This document shows positions 8,354-17,804 of a stretch of 64,000 bases of DNA, piece after piece. A model generated the notes under the pieces. That model did no database searches and was not told the origin of the DNA. It saw only the letters and a program-made list of their open reading frames with translations. Numbering within the stretch: position 1 is the first letter of the stretch; each line of letters starts with the position of its first letter. The stretch is taken from NCBI GenBank assembly GCA_002840435.1, contig PHAT01000008.1:62001-126000 (forward strand), in the 5' to 3' direction. The position numbers and the translations under genes were made by a program. This DNA comes from Deltaproteobacteria bacterium HGW-Deltaproteobacteria-6. GTDB taxonomy: Bacteria > Desulfobacterota > Syntrophia > Syntrophales > Smithellaceae.

Positions 8354-9472
8354 TTATGGATAGGCAATTCGGTAGATCCTGTCCGCTTTGTCATCCGAGA
8401 CCAGAAGTGCGCCGTCGGGCATGACCAGGACATCCACGGGGCGGCCGCTTACGGAACGGCCCGAAAGCCAGCCTTCAGCAAACACTTCATATCGCTTAGC
8501 CTTGTTTCCTTCCAGCGCAACGGTTGTTATGCGGTATCCAATGGGCGTGAGTCTGTTCCAGGAGCCGTGCTCGGCGATAAAAATGCGATGATGGTATGGT
8601 TTGGGAAACATCCTGCCCGTGTAAAAACGCATGCCCAGCGCTGCGACATGAGGCCCCAGTTCGATGGCGGGCGGCACAAATTCCCGGCAGGCCTTTCCGC
8701 CGCCATATTCAGGATCGGTGATTGATGCGCCGTGACAAAAAGGAAATCCAAAATGCAGGCCTTTTTGCGGAGCACGGTTGAGTTCATCCGGCGGCAAATC
8801 ACTGCCCATCCAGTCCCTGCCGTTATCCGTAAACCACAGTTCCCCGGTCCCGGGATGCCAGTCAAAACCGACCGTGTTGCGCACACCATGGGAAAATATT
8901 TCAGGTAGAGAGCCATCCGGCCTCATCCGCGTAATAGTCGCGAATATTTTATCGGGACTGAGGCAGACGTTGCAGGGAGCGCCGACCGGGACATAGAGCA
9001 GGCCGTCCGGGCCAAACGCGATAAACTTCCAGCCGTGATGACGGTCCTTCGGAAATCCTTCATAGATCACAACCGGCAAGGGAGGATTCTTTAAACGGTT
9101 TTCAATGTTATCGAAGCGCAGAATACGGTTGATCTCCGCGACATACAGCGAAGTGCCGCGGAAAGCCACGCCGTTGGGGGAATTGAGCCCTTTCGCAATG
9201 ACGATAACATCATCCGCAAGGTGATCGGCGTTCCGGTCGACAATCGCGTAAACTTTGCCCTCACTGCGCGACCCGACAAAAACCATGCCCTCGGGAGAGA
9301 GCGCCATGGACCTTGCGCCCGGCACGGAAGAGGCGTACACACTGATCTCAAAGCCGGGCGGAAGTTTGATCCGGCGGGGGTCAAACGCGTCGGCCGAACA
9401 AAGCATCACCTGGCACAAAATAATCGCAAGCGCGATCCCGATTACAATTTTGTTTTGATGTGCCATTTTCAT
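8354..9472 (-). CDS. Secreted PQQ-dependent sugar dehydrogenase-like beta-propeller
   Basis: This 372-residue protein has a Sec signal peptide (hydrophobic 8-26, cleavage near SADA) and the GSDH/sorbosone-dehydrogenase six-bladed propeller. Recognisable pieces are LPPGFEISVYASSVPGARSM, GMVFVGSRSEGKVYAI, LNSPNGVAFRGTSLYVAE, HHGWKFIAFGPDGLLYVPVG, FSHGVRNTVGFDWHPGTGEL and DNGRDWMGSDLPPDELN. Family members oxidise sugars in the periplasm with PQQ, but many relatives have unknown substrates and no PQQ-biosynthesis genes are in the window. There is a good AAGGAGAGATC ribosome-binding site. It lies 15 bp downstream of a NUDIX gene and may be the last gene of the unit YHS protein, NUDIX, dehydrogenase. 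Confidence 0.9.
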   Translation of the reverse strand: MKMAHQNKIVIGIALAIILCQVMLCSADAFDPRRIKLPPGFEISVYASSVPGARSMALSPEGMVFVGSRSEGKVYAIVDRNADHLADDVIVIAKGLNSPNGVAFRGTSLYVAEINRILRFDNIENRLKNPPLPVVIYEGFPKDRHHGWKFIAFGPDGLLYVPVGAPCNVCLSPDKIFATITRMRPDGSLPEIFSHGVRNTVGFDWHPGTGELWFTDNGRDWMGSDLPPDELNRAPQKGLHFGFPFCHGASITDPEYGGGKACREFVPPAIELGPHVAALGMRFYTGRMFPKPYHHRIFIAEHGSWNRLTPIGYRITTVALEGNKAKRYEVFAEGWLSGRSVSGRPVDVLVMPDGALLVSDDKADRIYRIAYP

Positions 9473-9487
9473 GATCTCTCCTTGACC

Positions 9488-9985
9488 TCAGCGGGAACGA
9501 TCAAGCTTTTTCTGAAGCTGAAGCAGTAACGGAGCCTGACCTGGCAGTATCTTGCTAAGCGCGATGTCCACCGGAAGCCAGGCTGCCTGATCGACTTCTG
9601 GAAACTCCTGCAGCAGCCCGGAGTTTGCAGGCCACTCCAGCGAAAATGTATTACTCTTCAACCGGGCGGGATCAAAATCCCCCGCGACGGCCCAGGCAAA
9701 AACGATTTTACCGCTGGGCTGACGAACAGGGTCCAGGGCAATGAAATTGCCGCCGGGCGTCATACCCGTTTCTTCTTCAAATTCACGTCTGGCCGCAGTG
9801 AGCGGCTCTTCGGGAGGCTGGAATTCCCCTTTGGGAATCGACCAGATCCCTTCATCTTTTCCGGTCCATAACGGCCCGCCGGGATGAACCAGCAGCACCT
9901 CGAGCCTGCCGTCCACGTTCCGGTAAAGAAGCAGCCCCGCGCTCTTTTTAGCCACAGACACACCCGTCTCCACCTGCTGTTCCAT
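9488..9985 (-). CDS. NUDIX hydrolase
   Basis: This 165-residue protein has a complete NUDIX box, GEFQPPEEPLTAARREFEEE followed by TG (G-x5-E-x7-REFEEETG), at about residues 53-75, so metal-dependent pyrophosphatase activity is expected. KSAGLLLYRNVDGRLEVLLV precedes it and WSIPKGE leads into the box, as in the family of MutT-like DUF-type NUDIX proteins. The substrate cannot be predicted. I use the ATG at 9985; a TTG just before it is in frame. It lies 13 bp after the YHS-domain gene and 15 bp before the dehydrogenase gene. Confidence 0.92.
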   Translation of the reverse strand: MEQQVETGVSVAKKSAGLLLYRNVDGRLEVLLVHPGGPLWTGKDEGIWSIPKGEFQPPEEPLTAARREFEEETGMTPGGNFIALDPVRQPSGKIVFAWAVAGDFDPARLKSNTFSLEWPANSGLLQEFPEVDQAAWLPVDIALSKILPGQAPLLLQLQKKLDRSR

Positions 9986-9998
9986 CAACGTTTCACCG

Positions 9999-10460
9999 TC
10001 ATTTTCCGCCGGAGAACTTCACCCAGTTTACATCCGCCTTCCTGATATGGCCGGGAATATCCCTGCTCCATTTTTCATGCGCGGACCGGCTGCAATTCAG
10101 ATAAAGTTTCCCGTCAACCATCTGCCATACATCAGGGTCCGTGCGGGCTTGACGACCCTGCGACATGGCCCAGGCGCAATAGCCGTCATACTGCGGCGCG
10201 TATTTTTCCGGACCGGCCGTAAATAAATCCAGATTTTCTTTCGTCGAAAAATGCCAGGTAAGGCCATGCCATTTATACGTAAATGACGCACTGCCTTTCA
10301 CCGGTTTGCCGGCCGTAAAATAGGAAACAGCATCATACCCGCTGATGGCCGCGTCATCCATCCATGCCATTCCGGCAGCCGTCCCGCCGGCGCCGGTCAA
10401 AGACAGGAACACAAACGAACTGATCATTAAAATTTTGTCTATCGCTTTCTGTAATTTCAT
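9999..10460 (-). CDS. Exported YHS-domain protein
   Basis: The 153-residue product has an N-terminal hydrophobic segment (signal peptide or anchor, about 8-30), then the YHS motif region DAAISGYDAVSYFTAGKPVK, FTYKWHGLTWHFSTKENLDL and YAPQYDGYCAWAMSQG. YHS domains are small metal-associated modules, often with copper transport or haem proteins; exported versions have no established role. The GGGAGGTGA site is 5 nt before the ATG at 10460, which rules out the upstream in-frame GTG. It is the first gene of a likely three-gene unit with the NUDIX hydrolase and the sugar dehydrogenase. The 200 bp upstream hold no clear copy of the shared promoter element. Confidence 0.88.
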   Translation of the reverse strand: MKLQKAIDKILMISSFVFLSLTGAGGTAAGMAWMDDAAISGYDAVSYFTAGKPVKGSASFTYKWHGLTWHFSTKENLDLFTAGPEKYAPQYDGYCAWAMSQGRQARTDPDVWQMVDGKLYLNCSRSAHEKWSRDIPGHIRKADVNWVKFSGGK

Positions 10461-10660
10461 ATCGCTCACCTCCCCGTACGTTTTTTATCGGATTAACCTA
10501 TTGACTGTCACCATTATTCCATCCAGGAACCCAACTTCTCAGGTCAGGCATTTTAAAAAACTCATGACATCCTTTGCAGACTTCCCGGTCTGTCAGCCTG
10601 TCCGTCCCGAGGCCTTCCCTCTGAAGGACTCCGCGCTGCCGGGATGCCCTGAAAAGAAGC

Positions 10661-13330
10661 TTACTTCAAGTGCAAAGTCATTTTCAACAGATCATAAGAC
10701 GTTTTATTCTGGGCCATGCCCAGTTTTGCTGTCAGGTTGACCATCTTGCGGTTCGAAGGCTCGATGTAGCCATAGAATTCCTCCAGACCCTTTTCATCGG
10801 CGATGCCGATGATGACATCCACCAATTTGGCGGCAAGACCCTGTCCCTGATAATCATCATGGACGAGAACGGAAAACTCGCATTTTCTGCTGTCCGGCTC
10901 GATCACAAAGCTTCCGATGCCGATGATCCGCCGTTTCCCCTTCTCGTTTATTTCAGCCACAATGGCCATTTCGCGGTCATAGTCGATATTACAAAAACGG
11001 GCGTGCATTTCATGAGTAATGGTCTTGATGGTCTGGTAAAACCGCTCCCGCAGCGTGGCCGGGGAAAGGGAGGTGAACATCTCATGTTCCAGGGGTTCGT
11101 CTTCGGGCTTGATGGGGCGGAGGATGGCCTCCGTGCCGCCCCGGAGATGCCACCGCGTGATATAACGCGCCGGGTAAGGGGTAATGACCAGATGCGGATA
11201 AGGCGTTTCCTTCAGGCCGTCGGGCCGGTCAAGAATGATCCGGGCGTCAAGGGCTACAGCCTTTCCGTCGCTGATGGCCAGGGGATTCATATCCATCATG
11301 AGAATCTCCGGAAAATCGACAATCAGATTGGAGAGGCTCACGATGATTTGTTCCAACTGCCGCAGATCTGCCGGCTTTTTCCCCCGGTAGCCCTGCAGCA
11401 TCTTATAGACCCTGGTATCCTCCATGAGTCTTCTGGCCAGAGCCTGGTTCAGGGGGGGAAGTCCTACGGCAAAGTCCCGGAAGATCTCCACCCCGATCCC
11501 CCCCATGCCGAAGAGGATCACCGCACCATAGTCCGGATCTTTTTTTGCCCCCAGAATCAATTCATAATCGATGACCTCGACCATCTTTTGAACCGTAACA
11601 CCATGAATGGCCGCCCCGGGCTGGCGTTCTCTGACGCGTTCGATCAGCCGGTCGTATTCCCTCCTTAATTCGGAAGGCGTTGTGATGCCGCGGACGACGC
11701 CTCCCACATCCTGACGGAAGATGATATCCGGGGAGGATATTTTGAGTACGACAGGATATCCGATTGTATGGGCATAACCTGCGGCTTCCTCCGCATTCAG
11801 GGCCGTAAAGGTTTGAATCAGGGGAATACCGTAATTGGTCAGGAATTTTCGGGAGTCTTCATCCGTCAGAATAAAACCGTTTTCCCGGGAAACGCGGCGG
11901 ACCAGCGATTTAAGATGATTTTTGGACGGCGCTTCGTCCACCGACAATTCGGACGGTGTTTCGTTCAGATCGCGGAGGTTTCGTTCATAATCATACATAT
12001 ACAGATAGGTCCGCACGGCCGCTTCCGGTGTATCGTAGACGGGGACGCCGCTTTTCAGCAGAATATCCCGGCCGCGGTTAACCTCCTCACGTCCCAGCCA
12101 GCTGGCGATAACCGGTTTGGAGGCGTTTTTGACAAAAGAGGTCAGCGTGCCTGCCAGCTCCTCATCATCGACTGCATCCATTCTGGCAAACAGAACCAGG
12201 ATGCCGTCAATACCCGGATCGCCGAGGCAGATTTGCAGGGTATTCTCATAACGCCTGGCATCGGCTGTCCTTTGAATATCCACGGGATTTCCCCGATTCC
12301 AGGAAGCCGGCAGCAGCCCGTTCAGCGATGCGACCGTTTCATCCGACAATTGAGCGAGCGCGCCTCCCGAACGCCGGAGCCGGTTGGCCGCCATCAGGCC
12401 TGCGCCGGTTGTGTTGGTAATAATGGCCAGCCTGGGTCCACGGGGGAGATTCCGTGAATAGAGGACATCAGCCGTATTATAGAGATCCTGCGCTTCCCGG
12501 ACCCGGACGACGCCCAACCGCCGGAGGAGAGCGTCAAAGACATCCTCCGGTCCGGCCAGCATATCCGTGTGGGATTGCTTTTCTGGGAAGCCGTTCGGCA
12601 CAGGGGGCGGTTTCAAAAGGACGATGGGCTTGTAACGGGAAAATCCACGGGCGGCGCTGGCAAATTTTTTAATATCGCCGATCCGGTCTTCCATATAGAT
12701 CATGATACTCCGCGTGTGCGAATCGTTGCCGAGATAATCGATGAGATCGCCGAAGTCGATGTCGATGCCCGACCCCAGGGAAGCCAGCATGCTGAAGCTG
12801 ACATGGGCATGCATCCCCCAGTCAAAAAGGGTTTTCTCAAAGGCGCTGCTCTGGGTCAGAAGCGCGATATTGCCCATTTCGGGGACGGAGCTGAGGCCGG
12901 ATGCGCAAAGGCCCGCATGGGGCCGGATCACACCCAGGCAGGATGGTCCGAGAATTCTCAGCGGGTAATTTTTTTTAATGCGGATGATCTCTTCCTCGAG
13001 AAGGCGGCCTTCGATGCCTGCCTCCCGGAACCCATCTGTAATGATGATCAACCCGTCCACGCCGGCCCGCCCACAGGCATCGACAATCCCCGGCACGGTG
13101 GTGGCGGGGGAGGCTACAATAGCAAGATCGATATGTTCGGGGATGTCCCCGATGCTGTCATAGCAATGGAAATGACACACCGTCTTCTGGTTGGGATTGA
13201 CCGTGAAGATCTTTCGCTCCTTGCAGGCCTGGAGGTTGTCGATGAGGACCCTCCCCAGAGATCCTTCTTTTTCACTGGCACCGATGACAGCAATCGTCGC
13301 CGGATCGAACATGCGCTTCAGATTATCCAT
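10661..13330 (-). CDS. Acyl-CoA synthetase (NDP-forming)/GNAT fusion, Pat-like protein acyltransferase
   Basis: The 889-residue protein joins three parts. Residues 1-130 are a CoA-binding Rossmann domain (FDPATIAVIGASEKEGSLGR). About 145-460 are succinyl-CoA-synthetase-like ligase domains, with an SHTDMLAG motif holding His254, the position of the phospho-histidine in ADP-forming synthetases. About 480-700 are an ATP-grasp domain (YGIPLIQTFTALNAEEAAGY, GMGGIGVEIFRDFAVGLPPL). The C-terminal 150 residues are a GNAT acetyltransferase (RFCNIDYDREMAIVAEI, VHDDYQGQGLAAKLVDVIIG). This architecture is that of Salmonella Pat/PatZ, which acetylates and inactivates acyl-CoA synthetases. Whether ligase activity is retained here cannot be judged. 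The start has an AGAGAAGTG site. It is often found with universal stress proteins, as here. Confidence 0.92.
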   Translation of the reverse strand: MDNLKRMFDPATIAVIGASEKEGSLGRVLIDNLQACKERKIFTVNPNQKTVCHFHCYDSIGDIPEHIDLAIVASPATTVPGIVDACGRAGVDGLIIITDGFREAGIEGRLLEEEIIRIKKNYPLRILGPSCLGVIRPHAGLCASGLSSVPEMGNIALLTQSSAFEKTLFDWGMHAHVSFSMLASLGSGIDIDFGDLIDYLGNDSHTRSIMIYMEDRIGDIKKFASAARGFSRYKPIVLLKPPPVPNGFPEKQSHTDMLAGPEDVFDALLRRLGVVRVREAQDLYNTADVLYSRNLPRGPRLAIITNTTGAGLMAANRLRRSGGALAQLSDETVASLNGLLPASWNRGNPVDIQRTADARRYENTLQICLGDPGIDGILVLFARMDAVDDEELAGTLTSFVKNASKPVIASWLGREEVNRGRDILLKSGVPVYDTPEAAVRTYLYMYDYERNLRDLNETPSELSVDEAPSKNHLKSLVRRVSRENGFILTDEDSRKFLTNYGIPLIQTFTALNAEEAAGYAHTIGYPVVLKISSPDIIFRQDVGGVVRGITTPSELRREYDRLIERVRERQPGAAIHGVTVQKMVEVIDYELILGAKKDPDYGAVILFGMGGIGVEIFRDFAVGLPPLNQALARRLMEDTRVYKMLQGYRGKKPADLRQLEQIIVSLSNLIVDFPEILMMDMNPLAISDGKAVALDARIILDRPDGLKETPYPHLVITPYPARYITRWHLRGGTEAILRPIKPEDEPLEHEMFTSLSPATLRERFYQTIKTITHEMHARFCNIDYDREMAIVAEINEKGKRRIIGIGSFVIEPDSRKCEFSVLVHDDYQGQGLAAKLVDVIIGIADEKGLEEFYGYIEPSNRKMVNLTAKLGMAQNKTSYDLLKMTLHLK

Positions 13331-13388
13331 CGTTCACTTCTCTCTTGATATAAGATAATGCTCACGTCCATGAGTGGGTCCGCCCCGG

Positions 13389-13829
13389 TTATTTTACGAA
13401 TCTCCTGCGTATTTCTTCAACACGTTTGCGGTTGACTCCCATATCGGAATAGCCGACCCGGGAGGCGCTGCGCACATGAATCACCTTTTCCGGAGCAGGC
13501 AAATAAAACTCGACGTCATCTACGAACCGGAAGATCAATGATCTGGCCTCCGCGTGAAGATAATCATCTTTCTCTTCGACAATCTTCATCCGCGTCATCT
13601 CAGTCAGCACTTTTTTCAGTTTCGCGCAGGCTTCGGCGCGGCTGCCGGTATAGACTAGCGGAGCAACAGCATGTCCGGAATCACCGGCCTGCGACGAAAC
13701 ACAATTGGGACTTTTCGGGCATACTTTAAGAGGGCCGCCGCCAGAACCGCTGAACGGGGAGCCGCTTTGCGCAAAACACGATCCGCTCGTGAGGAACAAC
13801 GCCGGCAATAACCAGAACAGCACTTTCAT
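13389..13829 (-). CDS. Exported DUF1499 family protein
   Basis: This 146-residue protein begins with a signal peptide (KVLFWLLPALFLTSGSCFA), then the DUF1499 pattern: PLKVCPKSPNCVSSQAGD, a helix with LKKVLTEM, RMKIVEEKDDYLHAEARSLI, FRFVDDVEFYLP and IHVRSASRVGYSDMGVNRKR. The family is widespread and without a known function. There is a clear AAAGGAG site before the ATG. The gene lies 12 bp downstream of the TVP38-family gene and probably is the third gene of the unit oxidoreductase, TVP38, DUF1499. Confidence 0.9.
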   Translation of the reverse strand: MKVLFWLLPALFLTSGSCFAQSGSPFSGSGGGPLKVCPKSPNCVSSQAGDSGHAVAPLVYTGSRAEACAKLKKVLTEMTRMKIVEEKDDYLHAEARSLIFRFVDDVEFYLPAPEKVIHVRSASRVGYSDMGVNRKRVEEIRRRFVK

Positions 13830-13841
13830 GGTGATCTCCTT

Positions 13842-14552
13842 TCAATTCTTGGCGGAAAGTTCCGCAGGTTTTCCGCTTTTGCTTTTCATCAGTTTCCTCG
13901 CCAGCACCGGGCTGATGACCAGAATGCCCAGAAGAACAAAGGCCGTCATGACCGGCCAGGAAAGAATATCGCCGGGTTTATCGATGATTCCCAGCTGGCG
14001 GCCGGCGTAAATATAAACAAAAGAACCGGGGAGGATGCCGGCCATCGTGGTCCAGGTGAAAGTTGCGAGCGGCACGCGGGTCAACCCGGCAAGAACATTG
14101 ATGAGAAAGAAGGGAAAGACCGGAACCAATCGCGCTGTCAGCAGGTAATGGCGGCCATTTTCGGCAATCTCGCTGTTGAATGACGCAAGTTTTTCTTTGT
14201 AACGCGTTTGAATCCAGTCACCGAGCAGATACCGCGCCGCCAGAAAAGCCATCACAGCGCCCAGGGAAGCGGCAATGTTCACATAAATCAAGCCGTAGAA
14301 ACCGAAAAGAAAACCGGCGGTGAGCGTCAGAACGGTTGCGCCGGGAATCGACAAAGCCACTGCGGCAATATAGATCAGCATAAAAATTGCCACGGTAAAA
14401 AGATAGTGCTCCCCGGTAAACGTAAGGAGCTGATCCCGATGCTGCCGGAAAACCTCCATGCTTAAAAGTTGATCCCATCCGAAAACGCGAATCAGGACCA
14501 GGATAGCCGCAAATCCCAGTGCGATGAGAATTTTGGGATAAGCCGGTTTCAT
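13842..14552 (-). CDS. TVP38/TMEM64 family inner-membrane protein
   Basis: This 236-residue protein has about six hydrophobic segments and the family motif LSIPGATVLTLTAGFLFGFYG (G-x-x-F/L-F-G-x-x-x-G) near residues 70-95, plus RLVPVFPFFLINVLAGLTRV. The family shares the DedA/VTT fold and is thought to act in lipid or ion movement across the inner membrane; the substrate here is unknown. It overlaps the stop of the flavin oxidoreductase gene by 4 bp. The pair MerA-like oxidoreductase plus TVP38 protein is common in proteobacteria, sometimes as one fused gene, which suggests a joint redox function. Confidence 0.93.
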   Translation of the reverse strand: MKPAYPKILIALGFAAILVLIRVFGWDQLLSMEVFRQHRDQLLTFTGEHYLFTVAIFMLIYIAAVALSIPGATVLTLTAGFLFGFYGLIYVNIAASLGAVMAFLAARYLLGDWIQTRYKEKLASFNSEIAENGRHYLLTARLVPVFPFFLINVLAGLTRVPLATFTWTTMAGILPGSFVYIYAGRQLGIIDKPGDILSWPVMTAFVLLGILVISPVLARKLMKSKSGKPAELSAKN

Positions 14553-15982
14553 TTTGATCTCCTGAATAATTTTATCAACCGGACAAACGGATTTGCCTGT
14601 ATTCTGTCGATATAGGCGCTGCGGGCGGCTTGCTTCACAATGTCGTTATAAGCCGGATAGGCATGGATGACACGGTCGAGTTTAAAAAGGGGTATCCCCA
14701 GTGACTTGGCCGCGTGCAACTCGTGCATGACTTCCGTCGCCCTCTCCCCCAGAATATGAATACCCAGAATGGCTCCTTTTTTATCGCAGATAATTTTCGC
14801 CAGACCTGATTTTACGCGATCGGTAACGGCCCGGTCAATACCCGAATACGGAACCCGGTAGACACGGACACCCGATCCATGTCGTTCTTTTGCCTCCTGT
14901 TCGGTCGCCCCGCTGCGGGCAAGCTCCGGGTCAGTCAGAGTGCACCAGGGAATGTGGTCATAGTTTACTTTCCTGTGGATGGGCAGGAGCGCATTGGCCG
15001 TTGCCGTAATAGCCTGATAGTTGGCTACATGACTGAACTGATACGGACCCACAACATCGCCTGCGGCATAAATATTTTTTGCGGTTGTCCGGAGATATTC
15101 ATCCACCCGGATGCCTTTTGTATCATAAGCAACGCCTGCCGCTTCCAGGTTGAGGCCATCCGTATGGGGCCTCCGGCCGACGGCCACCAGGAGACTCTCC
15201 GCCGTTATCCTGCCCGGGGCGCCGCTTCTTTCATAAAACAAGGTTATGCCGTGTTCCGATCCCTTAACCGAGACGGCTTTCGCGCCGGTCAGGATCGAGA
15301 CGCCCTCACCTGTCAACTTCTCAGTAAGGATATCCACCAGCTCGCGGTCTTCACGGATCAGGATGGTCTGCGCCATTTCCACCAGAGACACTTTTACACC
15401 CAACCGGGTAAAGGCAGTGGACAATTCGGCGCCGATGGGGCCTCCACCCAGGATAATCAGGGAGGCAGGGATTTTTTCCATGGAGAAGATTGTTTCGTTG
15501 GTAAAATAGTTCAGCTGTTCAAGACCCGGTATGGGCGGGACCAGCGGGCCGGAACCGGTGGCAATAATGAATTTCCCGGCGGACAGATTCTTTCCGTTTA
15601 CGGAAAGAACCGTTTCATTGACGAAGGACACCTTCGCATCTTCGATGACGGTAATGCCCATCTTTTGAAAATGCCCGGGCCTCTCCGTATCGTAAATGTC
15701 CTGTACAATGGCCCGCACGCTCTCCATAACCCGGCCATTGCCGACACGGACAGACCCCTCAAGGGTCAGGCCAAACTGCTCGGCCCTGCTGATCATTTGC
15801 GCCGCTTTGGCCGAACCCAGCAGCGACTTACTGGGAATGCAGCCGGACCAGGTACATTCACCACCGATTTTTTTTTTATCCACCATGGCGGTTCGTTTGC
15901 CAAGACCTGCCGCCATCCTGGCAGCGGTGATGCCGCCTCCGCCGCCTCCGATCACCATCAGATCAAAATCAAATTTCCCCAT
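14549..15982 (-). CDS. FAD-dependent disulfide oxidoreductase (MerA/dihydrolipoyl dehydrogenase-like)
   Basis: From the ATG at 15982 (AGGAAAA site upstream; the ATG at 16015 has none) the protein has 477 residues. It has the FAD-binding GGGGGGITAARMAA, the redox-active disulfide in GGECTWSGCIPSKSLL (two Cys five residues apart), the NAD(P) site ILGGGPIGAELSTAFTRLG, the second FAD motif NIYAAGDVVGPYQFSH and the C-terminal dimer domain with the catalytic His-Glu region (HAYPAYND). It lacks the N-terminal HMA domain and C-terminal Cys pair of true mercuric reductases, so mercury reduction is unlikely. It is translationally coupled to the TVP38 gene; the natural substrate is unknown. Confidence 0.92.
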   Translation of the reverse strand: MGKFDFDLMVIGGGGGGITAARMAAGLGKRTAMVDKKKIGGECTWSGCIPSKSLLGSAKAAQMISRAEQFGLTLEGSVRVGNGRVMESVRAIVQDIYDTERPGHFQKMGITVIEDAKVSFVNETVLSVNGKNLSAGKFIIATGSGPLVPPIPGLEQLNYFTNETIFSMEKIPASLIILGGGPIGAELSTAFTRLGVKVSLVEMAQTILIREDRELVDILTEKLTGEGVSILTGAKAVSVKGSEHGITLFYERSGAPGRITAESLLVAVGRRPHTDGLNLEAAGVAYDTKGIRVDEYLRTTAKNIYAAGDVVGPYQFSHVANYQAITATANALLPIHRKVNYDHIPWCTLTDPELARSGATEQEAKERHGSGVRVYRVPYSGIDRAVTDRVKSGLAKIICDKKGAILGIHILGERATEVMHELHAAKSLGIPLFKLDRVIHAYPAYNDIVKQAARSAYIDRIQANPFVRLIKLFRRSK

Positions 15983-16155
15983 ATAATTTTTTCCTGTTTC
16001 GCCGCCGAATTTCATGGCTCATGCGGCTGATCGCGCCTGTGCAATTCCCGGCTAAGCTTCCGAAATCACCCGTCTCAAATAACCCGATCAGGCGGGCAGA
16101 AAAAGCTCAGCGGCGCGCTGTGCTTCGCAGAACGTTCCGGCATCTGCAAAACAGT

Positions 16156-17256
16156 TTATTGAACCGGTGTAAATAATTTCAGATACCGGCCGTAACCTTC
16201 TTTTTCCAGATCTTCTTTGGGAATAAAACGAAGGGCCGCCGAATTCATGCAATAACGCAGGCCGGTAGGCTTAGGTCCGTCGGGGAAGACATGCCCCAAA
16301 TGAGAATCACCGTGTTTGCTGCGCACTTCCGTCCGTGTGGTAAAAAGGCTGCGATCTTCTTTTTCCACAACGGCGGACGGCTCCAGGGGTTTGGTGAAAC
16401 TGGGCCACCCGGTGCCGGAATCATATTTGTCCAGTGAGCTGAAAAGGGGTTCTCCGGATACGATATCCACATAGATGCCTTCCCGCTTGTTCTTATCGTA
16501 CTCATTTTGAAAAGGTGGCTCGGTGCCGTTTTTCTGAGTGACTTCATACTGCATTTTAGTGAGTTTCTTTTTTAACGTGGCGTCATCGGGCTTTTTGTAA
16601 CTGCTGCCTGAGACGGGTTCCGTGGTCGAGTCGTTTCCCCAGATTTTCGCAAGAAAGACGTTACGACCCGAGCCGCTGCGGTAATATTTGTAACGGAGCG
16701 GGTTTTTTTTGTAATAATCCTGGTGGTATTCCTCCGCCGGATAAAATGTGTCCAGTTTCAGGATTTCCGTAACAATGGGTCTGTTGAATTTTCCGGACTT
16801 TCCCAGAGCGGCCAGAACATTTTCAGCGGTCTTTTTTTCTTCAGCGTTTGCATAAAAAATGGCGCTGCGATAAGCCGGACCGCGATCCGCAAATTGTCCG
16901 CCCGCATCCGTCGGATCCATATGCTTCAGGAAATAGTTCAAAATCTGTTCAAACGATAACCGGCCGGGATCGTAATAAACCTGAACGGCTTCAATGTAGC
17001 CCATTCTCGAATAGGTTTCATAGGTCGGACCGGCCCCTTGACCGCCCGTATAACCGGAAACAACCTTGATCACGCCCGGCAGCTTCTCCAGGTCTGCTTC
17101 CACGCACCAGAAGCACCCGCCGGCCAGCGTGGCTATTTTCTCACTTTTTGTCTCCTGAGTTGGCGTCATTTTTTTCCCCTCCGCTGATTGGGTATTGCCG
17201 TTCTGGCAACCCAAAACAAAACTTAATATTACCAGACAGGTTAAAAGTTTTTTCAT
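16156..17256 (-). CDS. msrAB: Lipoprotein MsrA-MsrB fusion, methionine sulfoxide reductase
   Basis: The 366-residue protein begins with a lipoprotein signal peptide (lipobox VLGC, Cys17). MsrA (about 40-200) has the GCFWC motif with catalytic Cys48 and the GYTGGQ segment. MsrB (about 225-355) has [21 protein letters not shown] and catalytic Cys336 in [11 protein letters not shown]. The two CxxC pairs that bind zinc in many MsrB proteins are absent ([15 protein letters not shown]), so this is the zinc-free type. The fusion repairs both R and S methionine sulfoxide in exported proteins and should be anchored on the periplasmic side. It is a single gene with a GGAGAG ribosome-binding site. Confidence 0.95.
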   Translation of the reverse strand: MKKLLTCLVILSFVLGCQNGNTQSAEGKKMTPTQETKSEKIATLAGGCFWCVEADLEKLPGVIKVVSGYTGGQGAGPTYETYSRMGYIEAVQVYYDPGRLSFEQILNYFLKHMDPTDAGGQFADRGPAYRSAIFYANAEEKKTAENVLAALGKSGKFNRPIVTEILKLDTFYPAEEYHQDYYKKNPLRYKYYRSGSGRNVFLAKIWGNDSTTEPVSGSSYKKPDDATLKKKLTKMQYEVTQKNGTEPPFQNEYDKNKREGIYVDIVSGEPLFSSLDKYDSGTGWPSFTKPLEPSAVVEKEDRSLFTTRTEVRSKHGDSHLGHVFPDGPKPTGLRYCMNSAALRFIPKEDLEKEGYGRYLKLFTPVQ

Positions 17257-17418
17257 AGTTATTCTCTCCGACTTAGAAAGCAGTCAAGGAAGGACCTGAT
17301 CCTGATTCAGAACCGGCGGGCCCGCGATATCGTTTCCCGCCTCAGCCGGGCATCATTCAGTGAAAAGGGTCCGCTGCAACCATTGTCTCCGCAAGACTAA
17401 TCCGGCTGCCGCGCGGGA

Positions 17419-17676
17419 CTACTTTTGCTGCGACGCCCGGATCTTTGCCCCGGACAATGGGCCGCCCAGGATGGCACTGACATAGCAAAGGTCGAATGCT
17501 CCGGCACTCAGCGGCAAAAGACTGAAGACCATGGCGATGATTCCCAGCGGATGATCTCTGAACAGGTAACCGGCTGCGAGCAATCCGGCGCCGGCAATCA
17601 GGCGTAAAACGCGGCCGGCCGTACTATTGATGAATCGCGCAAACCCCGATCGATTAAAAGATTCAGCCATGCTCAT
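17419..17676 (-). CDS. Small DUF2892-type membrane protein
   Basis: The ATG at 17676 lies 7 nt after a GGGAGGG site and yields 85 residues. There are two membrane helices (RVLRLIAGAGLLAAGYLF and LGIIAMVFSLLPLSAGAFDL), with the Gly- and Pro-rich spacing of the YgaP C-terminal/DUF2892 family. Members often accompany rhodanese domains or redox genes; no partner domain is present here. It is 128 bp downstream of the phasin-like gene at 17805-18086 and could be the second gene of that unit, under the shared element at 18199-18269. Longer in-frame starts exist but have no ribosome-binding site. Confidence 0.75.
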   Translation of the reverse strand: MSMAESFNRSGFARFINSTAGRVLRLIAGAGLLAAGYLFRDHPLGIIAMVFSLLPLSAGAFDLCYVSAILGGPLSGAKIRASQQK

Positions 17677-17804
17677 AATTTCCCTCCCTGATGATATCGT
17701 ACGGTGTTTCCACCATAAGCATATTGCTTTCTTACGGATCGTTTCGACCAATCATTGTGTCAGTATAAAAAATCAGCATCGCCGGCCTTTCATAACCGGC
17801 TGCG

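Noticed and set aside
14549-16015. Mercuric reductase and mercury resistance
   Set aside because: The oxidoreductase lacks the HMA domain and the C-terminal vicinal Cys pair, and no mer genes are nearby.
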